Shown one piece after another: positions 36,551-45,700 of a DNA stretch of 64,000 nucleotides. The stretch is taken from positions 68,689 to 132,688 of the forward strand of contig CALABS010000010.1 in assembly GCA_937887565.1 (NCBI GenBank), written 5' to 3'. The DNA comes from an uncultured Rhodospirillaceae bacterium. Its GTDB lineage: Bacteria; Pseudomonadota; Alphaproteobacteria; Rhodospirillales; Magnetospirillaceae. Numbering within the stretch: the first letter of the stretch is position 1; every line of letters starts with the position of its first letter. The notes beneath the pieces were generated by a model. It worked only from the letters and a program-made list of their open reading frames with translations, made no database searches and was not told the DNA's origin. The translations under genes and the position numbers were made by a program.

Positions 36551-37486
36551 TCACGGACCGGCGGCCAGCCAGTCGTCCAGCATGCGCCGCGCGATGGTGC
36601 CCCGCCAGGGCAGGAACAGGCCGCCGGCGGCGCGATGGCCGTCGGCGAACAGGGTGGCGAGTTCGTGGCGCGAGAACCAGCGGGCGTCCTCGAGTTCCTT
36701 GGTGCACACCGTCAGCGTGCCGCCCGCCGCCCGGGCGGTGAAGCCCACCATCAGCGACGATGGGAACGGCCACGGCTGGCATCCGGCATAGGTCGCGCCG
36801 GCGACGACGATGCCGGTCTCCTCGCGCACCTCGCGCGCCACCGTCTCTTCCAGCGTTTCGCCCGGTTCGACGAAGCCGGCCAGGATCGACCACATGCCCT
36901 CGCTCCAGCCGTGCTGACGGTGCAGCAGCACCCGGTCGCCGTCGGCCACCAGCATGATGACGGCGGGGTCGGTGCGGGGATAGTGCAGGGTCCCGCAATG
37001 GGGGTCGAGGCAGGCCCTGACCTGGCCGCCCTCGCGTGGTTCGGTGGGGGCGCCGCAATGGCCGCAGAAGCGGGTGCGGCGGACCCACATCAGCATGGCC
37101 CGGGCATAGGCCATGAGAGCGGCATCCTCGCGCAGCATGGCGGGACCGGCGCCGCGCAGCGCCGCCCACCGGCCGGGCAGACCCAGTTGCGGTTCGGGCG
37201 CAGCCGGTTCGACGGCCGCCCCCGAAAGGTCGGCCGCGAGCATCGGGGCGCCGTCGCGGTCAAGGCCCAGGAAGACCACGTCCCTCGCCAGATCCAGGAC
37301 CATGGCTGCCTCGGTCCCGGTCAGGACAACCGCCCGCGAGTCGCCGTCGTCCAGCAGTGACAGCTCGTGCCACAGCGGCAGCACCTTGCGCCGTGACGAG
37401 GCGAACAGCTCGGCCATGGCGTGGGCGTCGCGGCGGAGATGGGCGGCGCGGTCGAGTGGGGCGCCGATGTAGAGCAGGGTATCCAT
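36551..37486 (-). CDS. nudC: NAD(+) diphosphatase (NADH pyrophosphatase)
   Basis: A 311-residue Nudix hydrolase that cleaves NAD(H) to NMN(H) and AMP and can remove NAD caps from RNA. The zinc ribbon is visible as CGHC and, after about 18 residues, CLDPHC. The Nudix box is GFVEPGETLEETVAREVREETG, described here as G-x5-E-x7-REVREETG at about residues 208-230, followed by the NudC-specific QPWPFPSSLM. I chose ATG 37486 (MDTLLYIG); an ATG 12 bases upstream is also possible. Confidence 0.94.
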   Translation of the reverse strand: MDTLLYIGAPLDRAAHLRRDAHAMAELFASSRRKVLPLWHELSLLDDGDSRAVVLTGTEAAMVLDLARDVVFLGLDRDGAPMLAADLSGAAVEPAAPEPQLGLPGRWAALRGAGPAMLREDAALMAYARAMLMWVRRTRFCGHCGAPTEPREGGQVRACLDPHCGTLHYPRTDPAVIMLVADGDRVLLHRQHGWSEGMWSILAGFVEPGETLEETVAREVREETGIVVAGATYAGCQPWPFPSSLMVGFTARAAGGTLTVCTKELEDARWFSRHELATLFADGHRAAGGLFLPWRGTIARRMLDDWLAAGP

Positions 37487-37609
37487 GACGGGAACCATGG
37501 CATGGGACGGCGGCCGCCTCAAGCGGAGAGGGCGGCACCCGTCCACGCCCACAAGGCGATTGCCCTTTGGCGCCGGGTTGGCGAGAATGGCCGAAATTCG
37601 GGGGACGTC

Positions 37610-39271
37610 GTGACCGACCAAGAGGCCATTCTCGAGACGCTGCTGGAAAGCATCCGCGACGCGGTCGTGGTCGCCGACGAGGAGCGCCGCCTGACCCGGG
37701 TCAACAAGGCGTTCGAGAGCCTTACCGGCCATACCGTCGAATCGTTGCTGGATGGCGCCTCCGGGCACGCCGAGGTGGCGCGCGAACTGCTCGACCGCGC
37801 CTTCGCCACCAATGACGGCGGCCGCTGGCAGGGGGCCATCCGCTGCGCCGACGGGTCCGACCGGGTGTTCGAGGTCACCGTCAGCGCGGTCAACGGCGAC
37901 GATGCCTTTCCCACCCACTATATCGGCCTGCTGCGGCCTGCCGACACCCTGCCGCTCGATACCGGCGACCGGCGCTTCGGCCACGACGAGCTGACGGGCC
38001 TGCCCAACCGCGACATCTTCGTCGATCGCGTCGACCAATCGGTGCTGCAGGTCAACCGGGTCGGCGGATCGGTGGCGCTGTTGATGATGGGGTTGGACCG
38101 CTTCACCCTGGTCAACGACGCCCTGGGCCATGCCGCCGGCGACCGCCTGTTGATCGAGGTGGCCCGTCGCCTGCGCCACTGTATCCGCGAGACCGACACC
38201 GTGGTCCGGCTGGAGGGCGACAAGTTCGCCATGGTGATGATCATCGCCGACGTGGACGACAGCGTCATCGTCGCCGAGAAGGTTTTGCACGCCATCAAGG
38301 AGCCCTTCGGCATCGACGGCCAGGAGGTGGTGGTCACCTTTTCCATCGGCATCGCCCTCTATCCCCAGGATGCCAGCTCGGGCAACGGCCTGGTCAAGCA
38401 GGCCGAGAACGCGCTGCATTACGCCAAGGTGTCCGGGCGCAACCAGTACCAGTTCTTCTCGAAGGACATGAACCGCAAGGCCAAGGTGCGCCTGGAACTG
38501 GAATCCCGGATGCGCCGCGCCCTGGCCAACGAGGAATTCGTGGTGTTCTTCCAGCCCAAGGTCCGCGCCGACGACGACCGCATCGTCGGCGCCGAGGCGC
38601 TGGTGCGCTGGATCGACCCCGACAAGGGCATGATCTCGCCGGGCGAGTTCATCCCCATCGCCGAGGAGACGGGCCAGATCGAACAGATCGGCGGCTGGGT
38701 GCTGGCCCGCTCGTGCCGCTACAACAAGGACTGGCAGGATCAGGGCCTCCAGCCGGTGCGGGTGTCGGTCAACGTGTCGCCGCGCCAGTTCCGTTCGCGC
38801 GGTTTCCTCGACACGGTCACGGCGATCCTGCGCGACAGCGGGCTGGAGGCGCGGTGGCTGGAGCTTGAGATCACCGAGAGCATGCTGATGCACGACGTGG
38901 AATCCGCCGTCCGCAAGATGACCGCGCTGCGCGAGCTGGGCCTGGGCCTGTCCATCGACGACTTCGGCACCGGCTATTCGTCGCTGTCCTATCTGGGCCG
39001 CTTCCCCATCACCACGCTGAAGATCGACCGCGCCTTCATCGCCGATGTCGACACCAACCCCAAGACCGCCGAGATCGCCCGCGCCATCATCGGCCTGTCA
39101 CGCGGGCTGAACCTGGAAGTGGTGGCGGAAGGCGCCGAACTGGCCGAGCATGTGGCTTTCCTGCGCGCCCATGGCTGCCATACCGTCCAGGGCTACTACT
39201 ACTCCAAGCCGGTCCCCGCCGCCGATTTCGAGGTGATGCTGCGGGAAGGGGTCCTGCATCGAAAGGACTGA
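37610..39271 (+). CDS. PAS-GGDEF-EAL protein with degenerate GGDEF
   Basis: A 553-residue cytoplasmic signalling protein: a PAS-like domain (about 1-115), GGDEF (about 125-285) and EAL (about 300-550). The diguanylate cyclase signature is degenerate (RLEGDKFAMVM in place of RxGGDEF), so synthesis of cyclic di-GMP is unlikely. The EAL domain looks intact: GAEALVRW, SVNVSPRQF, ELEITES, DDFGTGYSSLSYL, LKIDRAF, VVAEGAE and QGYYYSKP. It is therefore probably a cyclic di-GMP phosphodiesterase. The start is GTG 37610 (VTDQEAILETLL), where PAS similarity begins; longer starts overlap nudC antisense. Confidence 0.9.
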   Translation: MTDQEAILETLLESIRDAVVVADEERRLTRVNKAFESLTGHTVESLLDGASGHAEVARELLDRAFATNDGGRWQGAIRCADGSDRVFEVTVSAVNGDDAFPTHYIGLLRPADTLPLDTGDRRFGHDELTGLPNRDIFVDRVDQSVLQVNRVGGSVALLMMGLDRFTLVNDALGHAAGDRLLIEVARRLRHCIRETDTVVRLEGDKFAMVMIIADVDDSVIVAEKVLHAIKEPFGIDGQEVVVTFSIGIALYPQDASSGNGLVKQAENALHYAKVSGRNQYQFFSKDMNRKAKVRLELESRMRRALANEEFVVFFQPKVRADDDRIVGAEALVRWIDPDKGMISPGEFIPIAEETGQIEQIGGWVLARSCRYNKDWQDQGLQPVRVSVNVSPRQFRSRGFLDTVTAILRDSGLEARWLELEITESMLMHDVESAVRKMTALRELGLGLSIDDFGTGYSSLSYLGRFPITTLKIDRAFIADVDTNPKTAEIARAIIGLSRGLNLEVVAEGAELAEHVAFLRAHGCHTVQGYYYSKPVPAADFEVMLREGVLHRKD

Positions 39272-39350
39272 CCGGGGACGGCCTGTCCCTTCGTCGCCCG
39301 CCCTCCGGTCGATTGCCGGCTGACCCCGCGCCGGCGTTAGCCTTGGGGGA

Positions 39351-40607
39351 ATGGAGCGCAGGTCCTTTCTCGCATCGGCGACGGCCGCCGCCATCACGAC
39401 GCTGCCCAGGTGGGCAGCCGGCGCGGGGACGGCAGTTCGGATCGGCCTGTTGCTGCCGTTGACCGGCACCGACGCGGCGCGCGGGCGCATGGTCCGCGAC
39501 GGGGCGTTGCTGGCGGTGGACGAGATCAATGCCCGGGCCGGCCGCCACGGCCGCTTCATCGCCGCCCTGGTCGAGGACAGCCGATCCGACCCGGCGCTGT
39601 TCCGTGCCGGCCTGCGCCGGCTGGCCGGGCGCGAGAAGGTGGCCAGCGTGTTCGGGCTGTGCCCGCCGTCGGACCAGGTCGGCCTGCCGCATATGGCCGA
39701 GACGCTGGAGACCCTGTTCTGGGACCCCGCCGCCAGCGCCGGCGGACTCTGCACGAAGCATGTCGTCCATGGCGGTCCCACCCCCTATCAGAGCCTCAAG
39801 CATCTGGTGCCATGGACCGTGGCGCGGATAGGCGGGCGCGTCCTGCTGGTGGGCGGCGCCGATTCCCATGGCCGCGAATTGCTGCGGGTCTGCCGGATGA
39901 TGTTGCCGCAGGTGGGCGGCGGGGCGGTGGGAGCCGACATCCTGGTGACTACAGCGGAAACTGATTTGATCCAGGTCATCGACCGGGTCCGGGCCGGCGG
40001 GGTGGACGCGGTCCTCTCGGCGCTGAGCGGCGGCCAGGCGGTCGCGCTGTTGCGCCAGGTCAAGGCGGCCGGGATCGATTCCCGCGCGACGCCGGTGGTC
40101 AGCCCCACCCTCACCGAAGTCGAGGTCGCGGCCGCCGGTGCCGGTGTCGCGGCCGGTGCCGTCGCCGCCCAGCCGTGGTTCTCGTCGTGGGTGTCGCCGG
40201 CCGGCTGGCGGTTCATGGACCGCATGCGCCGCCGCCACGGCGGGGCCGTCGTCGCCACCGCCCTGGCCGAGGCGGCGTGGACCCAGATCCACCTGTTCGG
40301 GTCCGCCCTCGACCAGTTGGGACGGGGCGACGTCCACCCCCTCAACATCCGCGAGGCGGCCAAGGATCGCATCGTCGAGGCGCCGCAGGGGCGTGTGCGC
40401 ATCGACGGGCAAAGCCTGTACGCGACGCTGTGGCCGAAAATCGCCGTGGTCGAGCCGTCCGGGCGCTTCCGCATCCTGGCGCGGGCCGGCCGGGAAGTGC
40501 CGCCGCTGCCGTTCTGGGCATTTCCTCGCCAAGCCTGCGCAGATACTGGGCTGCGGCATTTTCTAAAGGAATCACAGGGCAATAGGCGTAATAGTAGACG
40601 GCAATAG
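39351..40607 (+). CDS. Tat-exported ABC-type substrate-binding protein (AmiC/branched-chain type)
   Basis: A 418-residue periplasmic binding protein. A twin-arginine signal (MERRSFLASATAAAITT) suggests folded export. The mature part has IGLLLPLTGTDAARGRMVRDGA, LAVDEIN and FGLCPPSD, placing it in the type 1 periplasmic fold with amide/urea/branched-chain amino acid sensors. No permease or ATPase gene is adjacent, so it could be part of a distant transporter or act as a sensor. The C-terminal 25 residues are Arg/Asn-rich and look poorly conserved. Confidence 0.82.
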   Translation: MERRSFLASATAAAITTLPRWAAGAGTAVRIGLLLPLTGTDAARGRMVRDGALLAVDEINARAGRHGRFIAALVEDSRSDPALFRAGLRRLAGREKVASVFGLCPPSDQVGLPHMAETLETLFWDPAASAGGLCTKHVVHGGPTPYQSLKHLVPWTVARIGGRVLLVGGADSHGRELLRVCRMMLPQVGGGAVGADILVTTAETDLIQVIDRVRAGGVDAVLSALSGGQAVALLRQVKAAGIDSRATPVVSPTLTEVEVAAAGAGVAAGAVAAQPWFSSWVSPAGWRFMDRMRRRHGGAVVATALAEAAWTQIHLFGSALDQLGRGDVHPLNIREAAKDRIVEAPQGRVRIDGQSLYATLWPKIAVVEPSGRFRILARAGREVPPLPFWAFPRQACADTGLRHFLKESQGNRRNSRRQ

Positions 40608-40638
40608 TCGGAATACCCATTAATTTCGCGGGGGCTTG

Positions 40639-40652
40639 TTGATCAAAGTCAA
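40639..40652 (+). promoter_or_regulatory. FNR/Anr-type box upstream of the nap operon
   Basis: TTGATCAAAGTCAA differs from the TTGAT-N4-ATCAA consensus at one position and lies 83 bases before the napF-like start codon. This suits oxygen-dependent control of periplasmic nitrate reduction. I see no other candidate in the 127-base gap. Confidence 0.6.
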
Positions 40653-40734
40653 GTGCCCCCCTGTGCGGGGGTGACACTCTGCCACTCAAGTAGTCCGCCA
40701 AATGGGTTGGTGGACTTGCCGAGAGAGGCAGTTG

Positions 40735-41052
40735 ATGCCGCAGGCTCTCTCCCGTCGGGCCTTCCTTACCGGAAGACGCCGCGAGTTCCTCCCTCCTTCC
40801 GCACGCCATGGCGGCGCGCGTCGGGTCGCCGAGGTGGCCGCCAATTGCCTGGCGGTCAATGCCGTGGCGTGCTCGGCCTGCGCCGATCCCTGCGAGCCGC
40901 GCGCGCTGCGCGTCAAGCCCCTGGCGGGAGGCCGCGCCCTGCCCATCGTCGATGTCAACGCCTGCACCGGCTGCGGTGACTGCGCCCGGGTGTGCCCGGT
41001 GGGCGCCCTGGTCATGGCCGAGGTAGAACCGGAGGAAGCGGCATGCGCGTGA
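40735..41052 (+). CDS. napF: Short NapF-like ferredoxin
   Basis: A 105-residue protein at the head of the nap operon. The N-terminal SRRAFLTGRR resembles the start of NapF. One complete [4Fe-4S] motif is visible (CTGCGDCARVCP) and one partial one (CSACADPCEP). Typical NapF is about 160 residues with more clusters, so one or two cluster sites are missing. NapF is thought to help NapA cofactor assembly in the cytoplasm. ATG 40735 follows GAGAGAGGCAGTTG. Its end overlaps napD by 10 bases. Confidence 0.8.
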   Translation: MPQALSRRAFLTGRRREFLPPSARHGGARRVAEVAANCLAVNAVACSACADPCEPRALRVKPLAGGRALPIVDVNACTGCGDCARVCPVGALVMAEVEPEEAACA

Positions 41053-41351
41053 ACAGTTTCGTTCAGAAGGAAAAGGCCCGTCCGCATACCGGGGTGGAGA
41101 ACGTGTGCGGCGTGCTGGTGCATGTGCAGCCCGAACGCCGTGACGTGGTGCGGACGGCGCTGGAAGCCCTGCCCGGCGTCGAGATTCACGTCGCCACCGA
41201 AGACGGCCGCCTGGTGGTGACCGTCGAGGATGCCGGTGGCCAATGGGCCGGCGCCACCATAAGCCGCTTCAACGACATTCCGGGCGTCCTCTCGGTCGCC
41301 CTCGTTTACCACCATTTCGATTCTGATCTGGAAGGGGAGACCGTTTCATGA
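41043..41351 (+). CDS. napD: NapD chaperone for NapA
   Basis: A 102-residue cytoplasmic protein of the NapD family, which binds the Tat signal of NapA and delays export until the molybdenum cofactor is loaded. Visible features are NVCGVLVHVQPERRDVVRTAL, LPGVEIHVATEDGRLVVTVE and the terminal GVLSVALVYHHF with its conserved His pair. It overlaps napF by 10 bases and napA by 4 bases (ATGA), so all three are translationally coupled. Confidence 0.93.
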   Translation: MRVNSFVQKEKARPHTGVENVCGVLVHVQPERRDVVRTALEALPGVEIHVATEDGRLVVTVEDAGGQWAGATISRFNDIPGVLSVALVYHHFDSDLEGETVS

Positions 41352-43849
41352 GCCTCACCAGGCGCGACTTCATCAAGGCGAATGCCGTCGCCGCCACTGC
41401 GGCGGCGGCCGGCATCGCCGTTCCGGCCGTCGCCGAGGCGGCCAAGGGCAACATCCGCTGGGACAAGGGCGTGTGCCGGTTCTGCGGCACCGGCTGCGGA
41501 GTGCTGGTGGGCGTCCAGGACGGCCGCGTCGTGGCCACCCAGGGTGACCCCGACGCCCCCGTGAACCGGGGCCTGAACTGCATCAAGGGCTACTTCCTGT
41601 CCAAGATCATGTACGGCGAGGACCGGCTGACCAAGCCGCTCTTGCGCATGAAGGACGGCAAGTTCGACAAGAACGGCGAGTTCGCGCCGATCTCGTGGGA
41701 TCAGGCCTTCGACATCATGGCCGAGAAGTGGAAGGAGCAGCTGAAGAAGCCCGACGGCTTCACCCGCGTCGGCATGTTCGGCTCCGGCCAGTGGACCATC
41801 TGGGAAGGCTATGCCGGCGTCAAGCTGATGAAGGCCGGCTTCCGCTCCAACAACATCGACCCCAATGCGCGCCACTGCATGGCCTCGGCGGTGGCCGGCT
41901 TCATGCGCACCTTCGGCATCGACGAGCCGATGGGCTGCTATGACGACCTCGAATACGCCGATGCGTTCGTGCTGTGGGGCTCGAACATGGCCGAGATGCA
42001 CCCGATCCTGTGGTCGCGTCTCACCGACCGCCGCCTGACCCATCCGGGCTGCAAGGTGGCGGTGCTGTCGACCTTCGAACACAAGTCGTTCGACCTGGCC
42101 GACATTCCGATGATCTTCACGCCGCAGACCGATCTGGCGATCCTGAATTTCATCTGCAATTACATCATCCAGAACGACGCGGTGAACAAGGACTTCGTCG
42201 AGAAGCACGTCAACTTCAAGAAGGGCGCCGCCGATATCGGCTACGGCCTGCGGCCCAATCATCCGTTGGAGAAGGCGGCCGGCAACAACGGCTACGGCGA
42301 GGGCAAGGGCGATCCCAACAAGATGGAGGCCTTCACCTTCGACGAGTTCAAGGCGTTCGTTTCCGAATACACCGTCGAGAAGGTCTCGAAGCTGTCCGGC
42401 GTGCCCGCCGACAAGCTGATCGAGCTGGCCAAGCTGTACGCCGATCCGAACAAGAAGGTGGCGTCCTACTGGACCATGGGCTTCAACCAGCACACGCGCG
42501 GTACGTGGGTCAACAACATGATCTACAACGTGCATCTGCTGGTCGGGAAGATTTCCGAGCCCGGCAACGGCCCGTTCTCGCTGACCGGCCAGCCGTCGGC
42601 CTGCGGCACCGCCCGCGAGGTCGGCACCTTCGCCCACCGCCTGCCGGCCGACATGGTGGTGATGAACGAGAAGCACCGGCAGATGACGGAGGCGCTGTGG
42701 AAGCTGCCCGCCGGCCTGCTCAATCCCAAGCCGGGCTATCACGCCGTTCTCCAGAACCGCATGCTCAAGGACGGCAAGCTGAACGCCTATTGGGTTCAGT
42801 GCACCAACAACATGCAGACGGCCGCCAACATGAACGAAGAGGGGTATCCGGGCTACCGCAACCCCGAGGCCTTCGTGGTGGTGTCCGATCCCTATCCCAC
42901 CGTCACCGCGCTGTCGGCCGACCTGATCCTGCCCACCGCCATGTGGATGGAGAAGGAAGGCGCCTACGGCAACGCCGAGCGCCGCACGCAGTTCTGGCGC
43001 CAGCAGGTGGCGCCGCCCGGCGAGGCCCGCTCGGACATGTGGCAGGTGATCGAGTTCTCCAAGCGGTTCACCACCGACGAGTGCTGGCCCAAGGAGATCC
43101 TGGACAAGAACCCCGGCTACAAGGGTAAGACCCTGTACGAGGTCCTGTTCAAGAACGGTCAGGTCGACAAGTACCCGCTGAGCGAGCTGCAGCCTGGCCA
43201 CGACAACGACGAGAGCAAGTATTTCGGCTTCTACGTCCAGAAGGGCCTGTTCGAGGAATATGCCGCGTTCGGCCGCGGCCACGGCCACGACCTCGCCGAC
43301 TTCGAGCTGTACCACAAGGCTCGCGGCCTGCGTTGGCCGGTGGTCGACAGCAAGGAAACGCTGTGGCGCTTCCGTGAGGGCTACGACCCCTATGTGAAGG
43401 CCGGCGAGGGCGTCAAGTTCTACGGCAAGCCCGACGGCAGGGCCCTGATCATCGCGCTGCCCTACCAGGACCCGGCCGAAATGCCGGACGCCGAGTACGA
43501 CCTGTGGCTGTGCACCGGGCGTGTGCTCGAGCACTGGCATTCCGGCTCCATGACCCGGCGCGTGCCCGAGCTTCACAAGGCCGTCCCCGCCGCCGTCTGC
43601 TTCATGCATCCCAACGATGCCAAGAAGCGCGGCCTGAGGAACGGCGACGTGGCCAAGGTGAAGAGCCGGCGAGGCGAGATCTCGCTGCGCATCGACACCC
43701 GCGGCCGCAACAAGACTCCCGAGGGGCTGGTCTTCGTGCCGTTCTTCGACGAGTCGGTTCTCGTCAACAAGCTGACCCTGGACGCCACCTGCCCGATCTC
43801 CAAGGAGACCGACTACAAGAAGTGCGCGGTCAAGGTCGAGAAGGCTTGA
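41348..43849 (+). CDS. napA: Periplasmic nitrate reductase catalytic subunit
   Basis: An 833-residue molybdoenzyme that reduces nitrate to nitrite in the periplasm. The Tat signal is TRRDFIKANAVAATAAAA. The N-terminal [4Fe-4S] ligands are in CRFCGTGCGVLVG and GLNCIKGYF. The molybdenum-ligand cysteine is in ARHCMASAVAGF. The length and all four Mo-bis-MGD domains agree with monomeric or NapAB-type enzymes. It receives electrons from NapB, fed by NapC and NapGH in the same operon. Confidence 0.98.
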   Translation: MSLTRRDFIKANAVAATAAAAGIAVPAVAEAAKGNIRWDKGVCRFCGTGCGVLVGVQDGRVVATQGDPDAPVNRGLNCIKGYFLSKIMYGEDRLTKPLLRMKDGKFDKNGEFAPISWDQAFDIMAEKWKEQLKKPDGFTRVGMFGSGQWTIWEGYAGVKLMKAGFRSNNIDPNARHCMASAVAGFMRTFGIDEPMGCYDDLEYADAFVLWGSNMAEMHPILWSRLTDRRLTHPGCKVAVLSTFEHKSFDLADIPMIFTPQTDLAILNFICNYIIQNDAVNKDFVEKHVNFKKGAADIGYGLRPNHPLEKAAGNNGYGEGKGDPNKMEAFTFDEFKAFVSEYTVEKVSKLSGVPADKLIELAKLYADPNKKVASYWTMGFNQHTRGTWVNNMIYNVHLLVGKISEPGNGPFSLTGQPSACGTAREVGTFAHRLPADMVVMNEKHRQMTEALWKLPAGLLNPKPGYHAVLQNRMLKDGKLNAYWVQCTNNMQTAANMNEEGYPGYRNPEAFVVVSDPYPTVTALSADLILPTAMWMEKEGAYGNAERRTQFWRQQVAPPGEARSDMWQVIEFSKRFTTDECWPKEILDKNPGYKGKTLYEVLFKNGQVDKYPLSELQPGHDNDESKYFGFYVQKGLFEEYAAFGRGHGHDLADFELYHKARGLRWPVVDSKETLWRFREGYDPYVKAGEGVKFYGKPDGRALIIALPYQDPAEMPDAEYDLWLCTGRVLEHWHSGSMTRRVPELHKAVPAAVCFMHPNDAKKRGLRNGDVAKVKSRRGEISLRIDTRGRNKTPEGLVFVPFFDESVLVNKLTLDATCPISKETDYKKCAVKVEKA

Positions 43850-43919
43850 GTGTGACTGGGCCGGGGCGTGCGGCGGATGAGCCCGCCGCACCGCCCCGGC
43901 GACCGGAGGCGCGGAAACC

Positions 43920-44720
43920 ATGGTCGGAACACGGGACGACAAGGACACGGTGAACAGGCGGGGCTTTCTCGCCGTCGGCGTTCGCGCGGTCTGCGGCGCC
44001 GGGCTGGTCGCCTTGCTGGCGGCGGTGCCCGCGCATCGCCGGGCCGGCGCCGTCGCCCTGCGTCCCCCGGGTGCGGTGGGCGAGGCTGATTTCCTGGCCG
44101 CCTGCGTCCGCTGCGGGCTGTGCGTCCGCGATTGTCCGTACGACACCCTGAAGCTGGCCGAGGCCGGCGACGGCCAGCCGGTGGGAACGCCCTATTTCTT
44201 CGCCCGCGACATCCCGTGCGAGATGTGCGAGCACATTCCCTGCGTCGTCGCCTGTCCCACCGGCGCGCTGGACAAGGGCCTGACCGACATCGTCGAGGCG
44301 CGCATGGGCACGGCCGTTCTGGTCGGCCACGAGACCTGCCTCAACTATCTCGGCCTGCGTTGCGACGTCTGCTACCGCGTCTGCCCGCTGATCGACCACG
44401 CCATCACGCTGGAGCGCCTGCACAACGAGCGCACCGGCAAGCATGCCATGTTCATCCCCGTCGTCCACACCGACAAATGCACCGGCTGCGGCAAGTGCGA
44501 GAAGGCCTGCGTGCTGGACGAGGCGGCCATCAAGGTGCTGCCGACCCAGTTGGCGGTGGGCGAACTGGGCAAGCATTATCGCCTGGGCTGGAAGGAAAAG
44601 GAGAAGGAAGGCAAGGGCCTGATCGAAGGCATCATCGACCTTCCCGACCGCATGCCCGATCCGCCGTCCATCGGCCCCGAACGTCTGCCCGGCGGCGGAT
44701 TCAAGGAGTTCAAGCCATGA
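43920..44720 (+). CDS. napG: Ferredoxin-type protein NapG
   Basis: A 266-residue periplasmic iron-sulfur protein with a Tat signal (NRRGFLAVGVRAVCGAG). It has four [4Fe-4S] motifs: CVRCGLCVRDCP, CEMCEHIPCVVACP, the CLNYLGLRCDVCYRVCP type, and CTGCGKCEKACV. With NapH it forms a quinol-oxidising branch that feeds NapC/NapB. ATG 43920 follows GGAGGCGCGGAAACC. Its stop overlaps the napH start (ATGA). Confidence 0.95.
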   Translation: MVGTRDDKDTVNRRGFLAVGVRAVCGAGLVALLAAVPAHRRAGAVALRPPGAVGEADFLAACVRCGLCVRDCPYDTLKLAEAGDGQPVGTPYFFARDIPCEMCEHIPCVVACPTGALDKGLTDIVEARMGTAVLVGHETCLNYLGLRCDVCYRVCPLIDHAITLERLHNERTGKHAMFIPVVHTDKCTGCGKCEKACVLDEAAIKVLPTQLAVGELGKHYRLGWKEKEKEGKGLIEGIIDLPDRMPDPPSIGPERLPGGGFKEFKP

Positions 44721-45655
44721 GCTCTCCCGCCTACCGGCCGCCGGCCCGGGCCGCCATCGAGGCCAAGGGCTGGATCGGCGCCAACAAGTGGCTGCTGATC
44801 CGCCGCGCCGCCCAATTGGGCTTCCTGGCGCTGTTCCTGACCGGGCCGCTGCTGGGGACGTGGATCGCCAAGGGCACCCTGGCGGCCAGCCTGACCCTCG
44901 GCGTGCTGCCGCTGACCGATCCCTTGATGGCGTTGCAGTCGCTGCTGGCCGGCCATGTGATGGAGACCACCGCCCTGATCGGCGTCGCCATCGTGGTGGC
45001 CGCCTATGCCGTCCTTGGCGGGCGGACCTTCTGCTCGTTCGTCTGCCCGGTCAACATGGTCGCCGACCTGGCGGTGTGGCTTCGCCGCACGCTCGGGATC
45101 AAGGAGGGCCTGACCGTCGACCGCCGCCTGCGGCTGTGGCTACTGGCCGGCGTCCTGATCGGCTCGGTGGCCAGCGGCGCCATCGTCTGGGAGTTCGTCA
45201 ACCCGGTGACCATGCTGCATCGCGGGCTGGTCTATGGCGGGTTGTTCACCTGGGGCGCCGCCCTGGCGACGACGGCGGCGGTGTTCCTGTTCGACCTCGG
45301 CGTCGCCAGGCACGGCTGGTGCGGGCATTTGTGCCCGGTCGGCGCCTTCTACGGGCTGATCGGCGAGAAGAGCGTGGTGCGGGTCACCGCGGTCGGCCGC
45401 GACGCCTGCGACAACTGCATGGACTGCTTCACCGTCTGCCCGGAACGCCAGGTCATCGCGCCGGCGCTGCGGGGCAAGGACAAGGGCGTCGGGCCCGTGA
45501 TCCTGTCGCGCGACTGCACCAATTGCGGCCGCTGCATCGACGTCTGCACCAAGGATGTTTTCCGGTTCGGCACCCGCTTCCGGAATTCGCCGTCCGACGC
45601 CCTGGGCGTCGGCGCCGATGCGGGGCCGGCCGACACCATTGCCCGGGCCAGCTGA
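44717..45655 (+). CDS. napH: Quinol dehydrogenase membrane subunit NapH
   Basis: A 312-residue inner-membrane protein with four membrane helices (about 30-55, 75-100, 140-165, 175-200). Two CxxxCP motifs follow membrane helices (CSFVCPVN and CGHLCPVG), and two cytoplasmic [4Fe-4S] motifs lie near the C-terminus (CDNCMDCFTVCP and CTNCGRCIDVC). It passes quinol electrons to NapG. Translation starts within the napG stop codon. Confidence 0.95.
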   Translation: MSSPAYRPPARAAIEAKGWIGANKWLLIRRAAQLGFLALFLTGPLLGTWIAKGTLAASLTLGVLPLTDPLMALQSLLAGHVMETTALIGVAIVVAAYAVLGGRTFCSFVCPVNMVADLAVWLRRTLGIKEGLTVDRRLRLWLLAGVLIGSVASGAIVWEFVNPVTMLHRGLVYGGLFTWGAALATTAAVFLFDLGVARHGWCGHLCPVGAFYGLIGEKSVVRVTAVGRDACDNCMDCFTVCPERQVIAPALRGKDKGVGPVILSRDCTNCGRCIDVCTKDVFRFGTRFRNSPSDALGVGADAGPADTIARAS

Positions 45656-45700
45656 CCGCTGCGCCCGCCGGTTCGGAGTTATGGAAGGGGAGTGACCGCT

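Noticed and set aside
41306..44146. Minus-strand open frame of 946 codons opposite napA and napG
   Set aside because: Antisense of napDAG with the same His/Gln/Leu-rich composition as other shadows; no protein-like motif.
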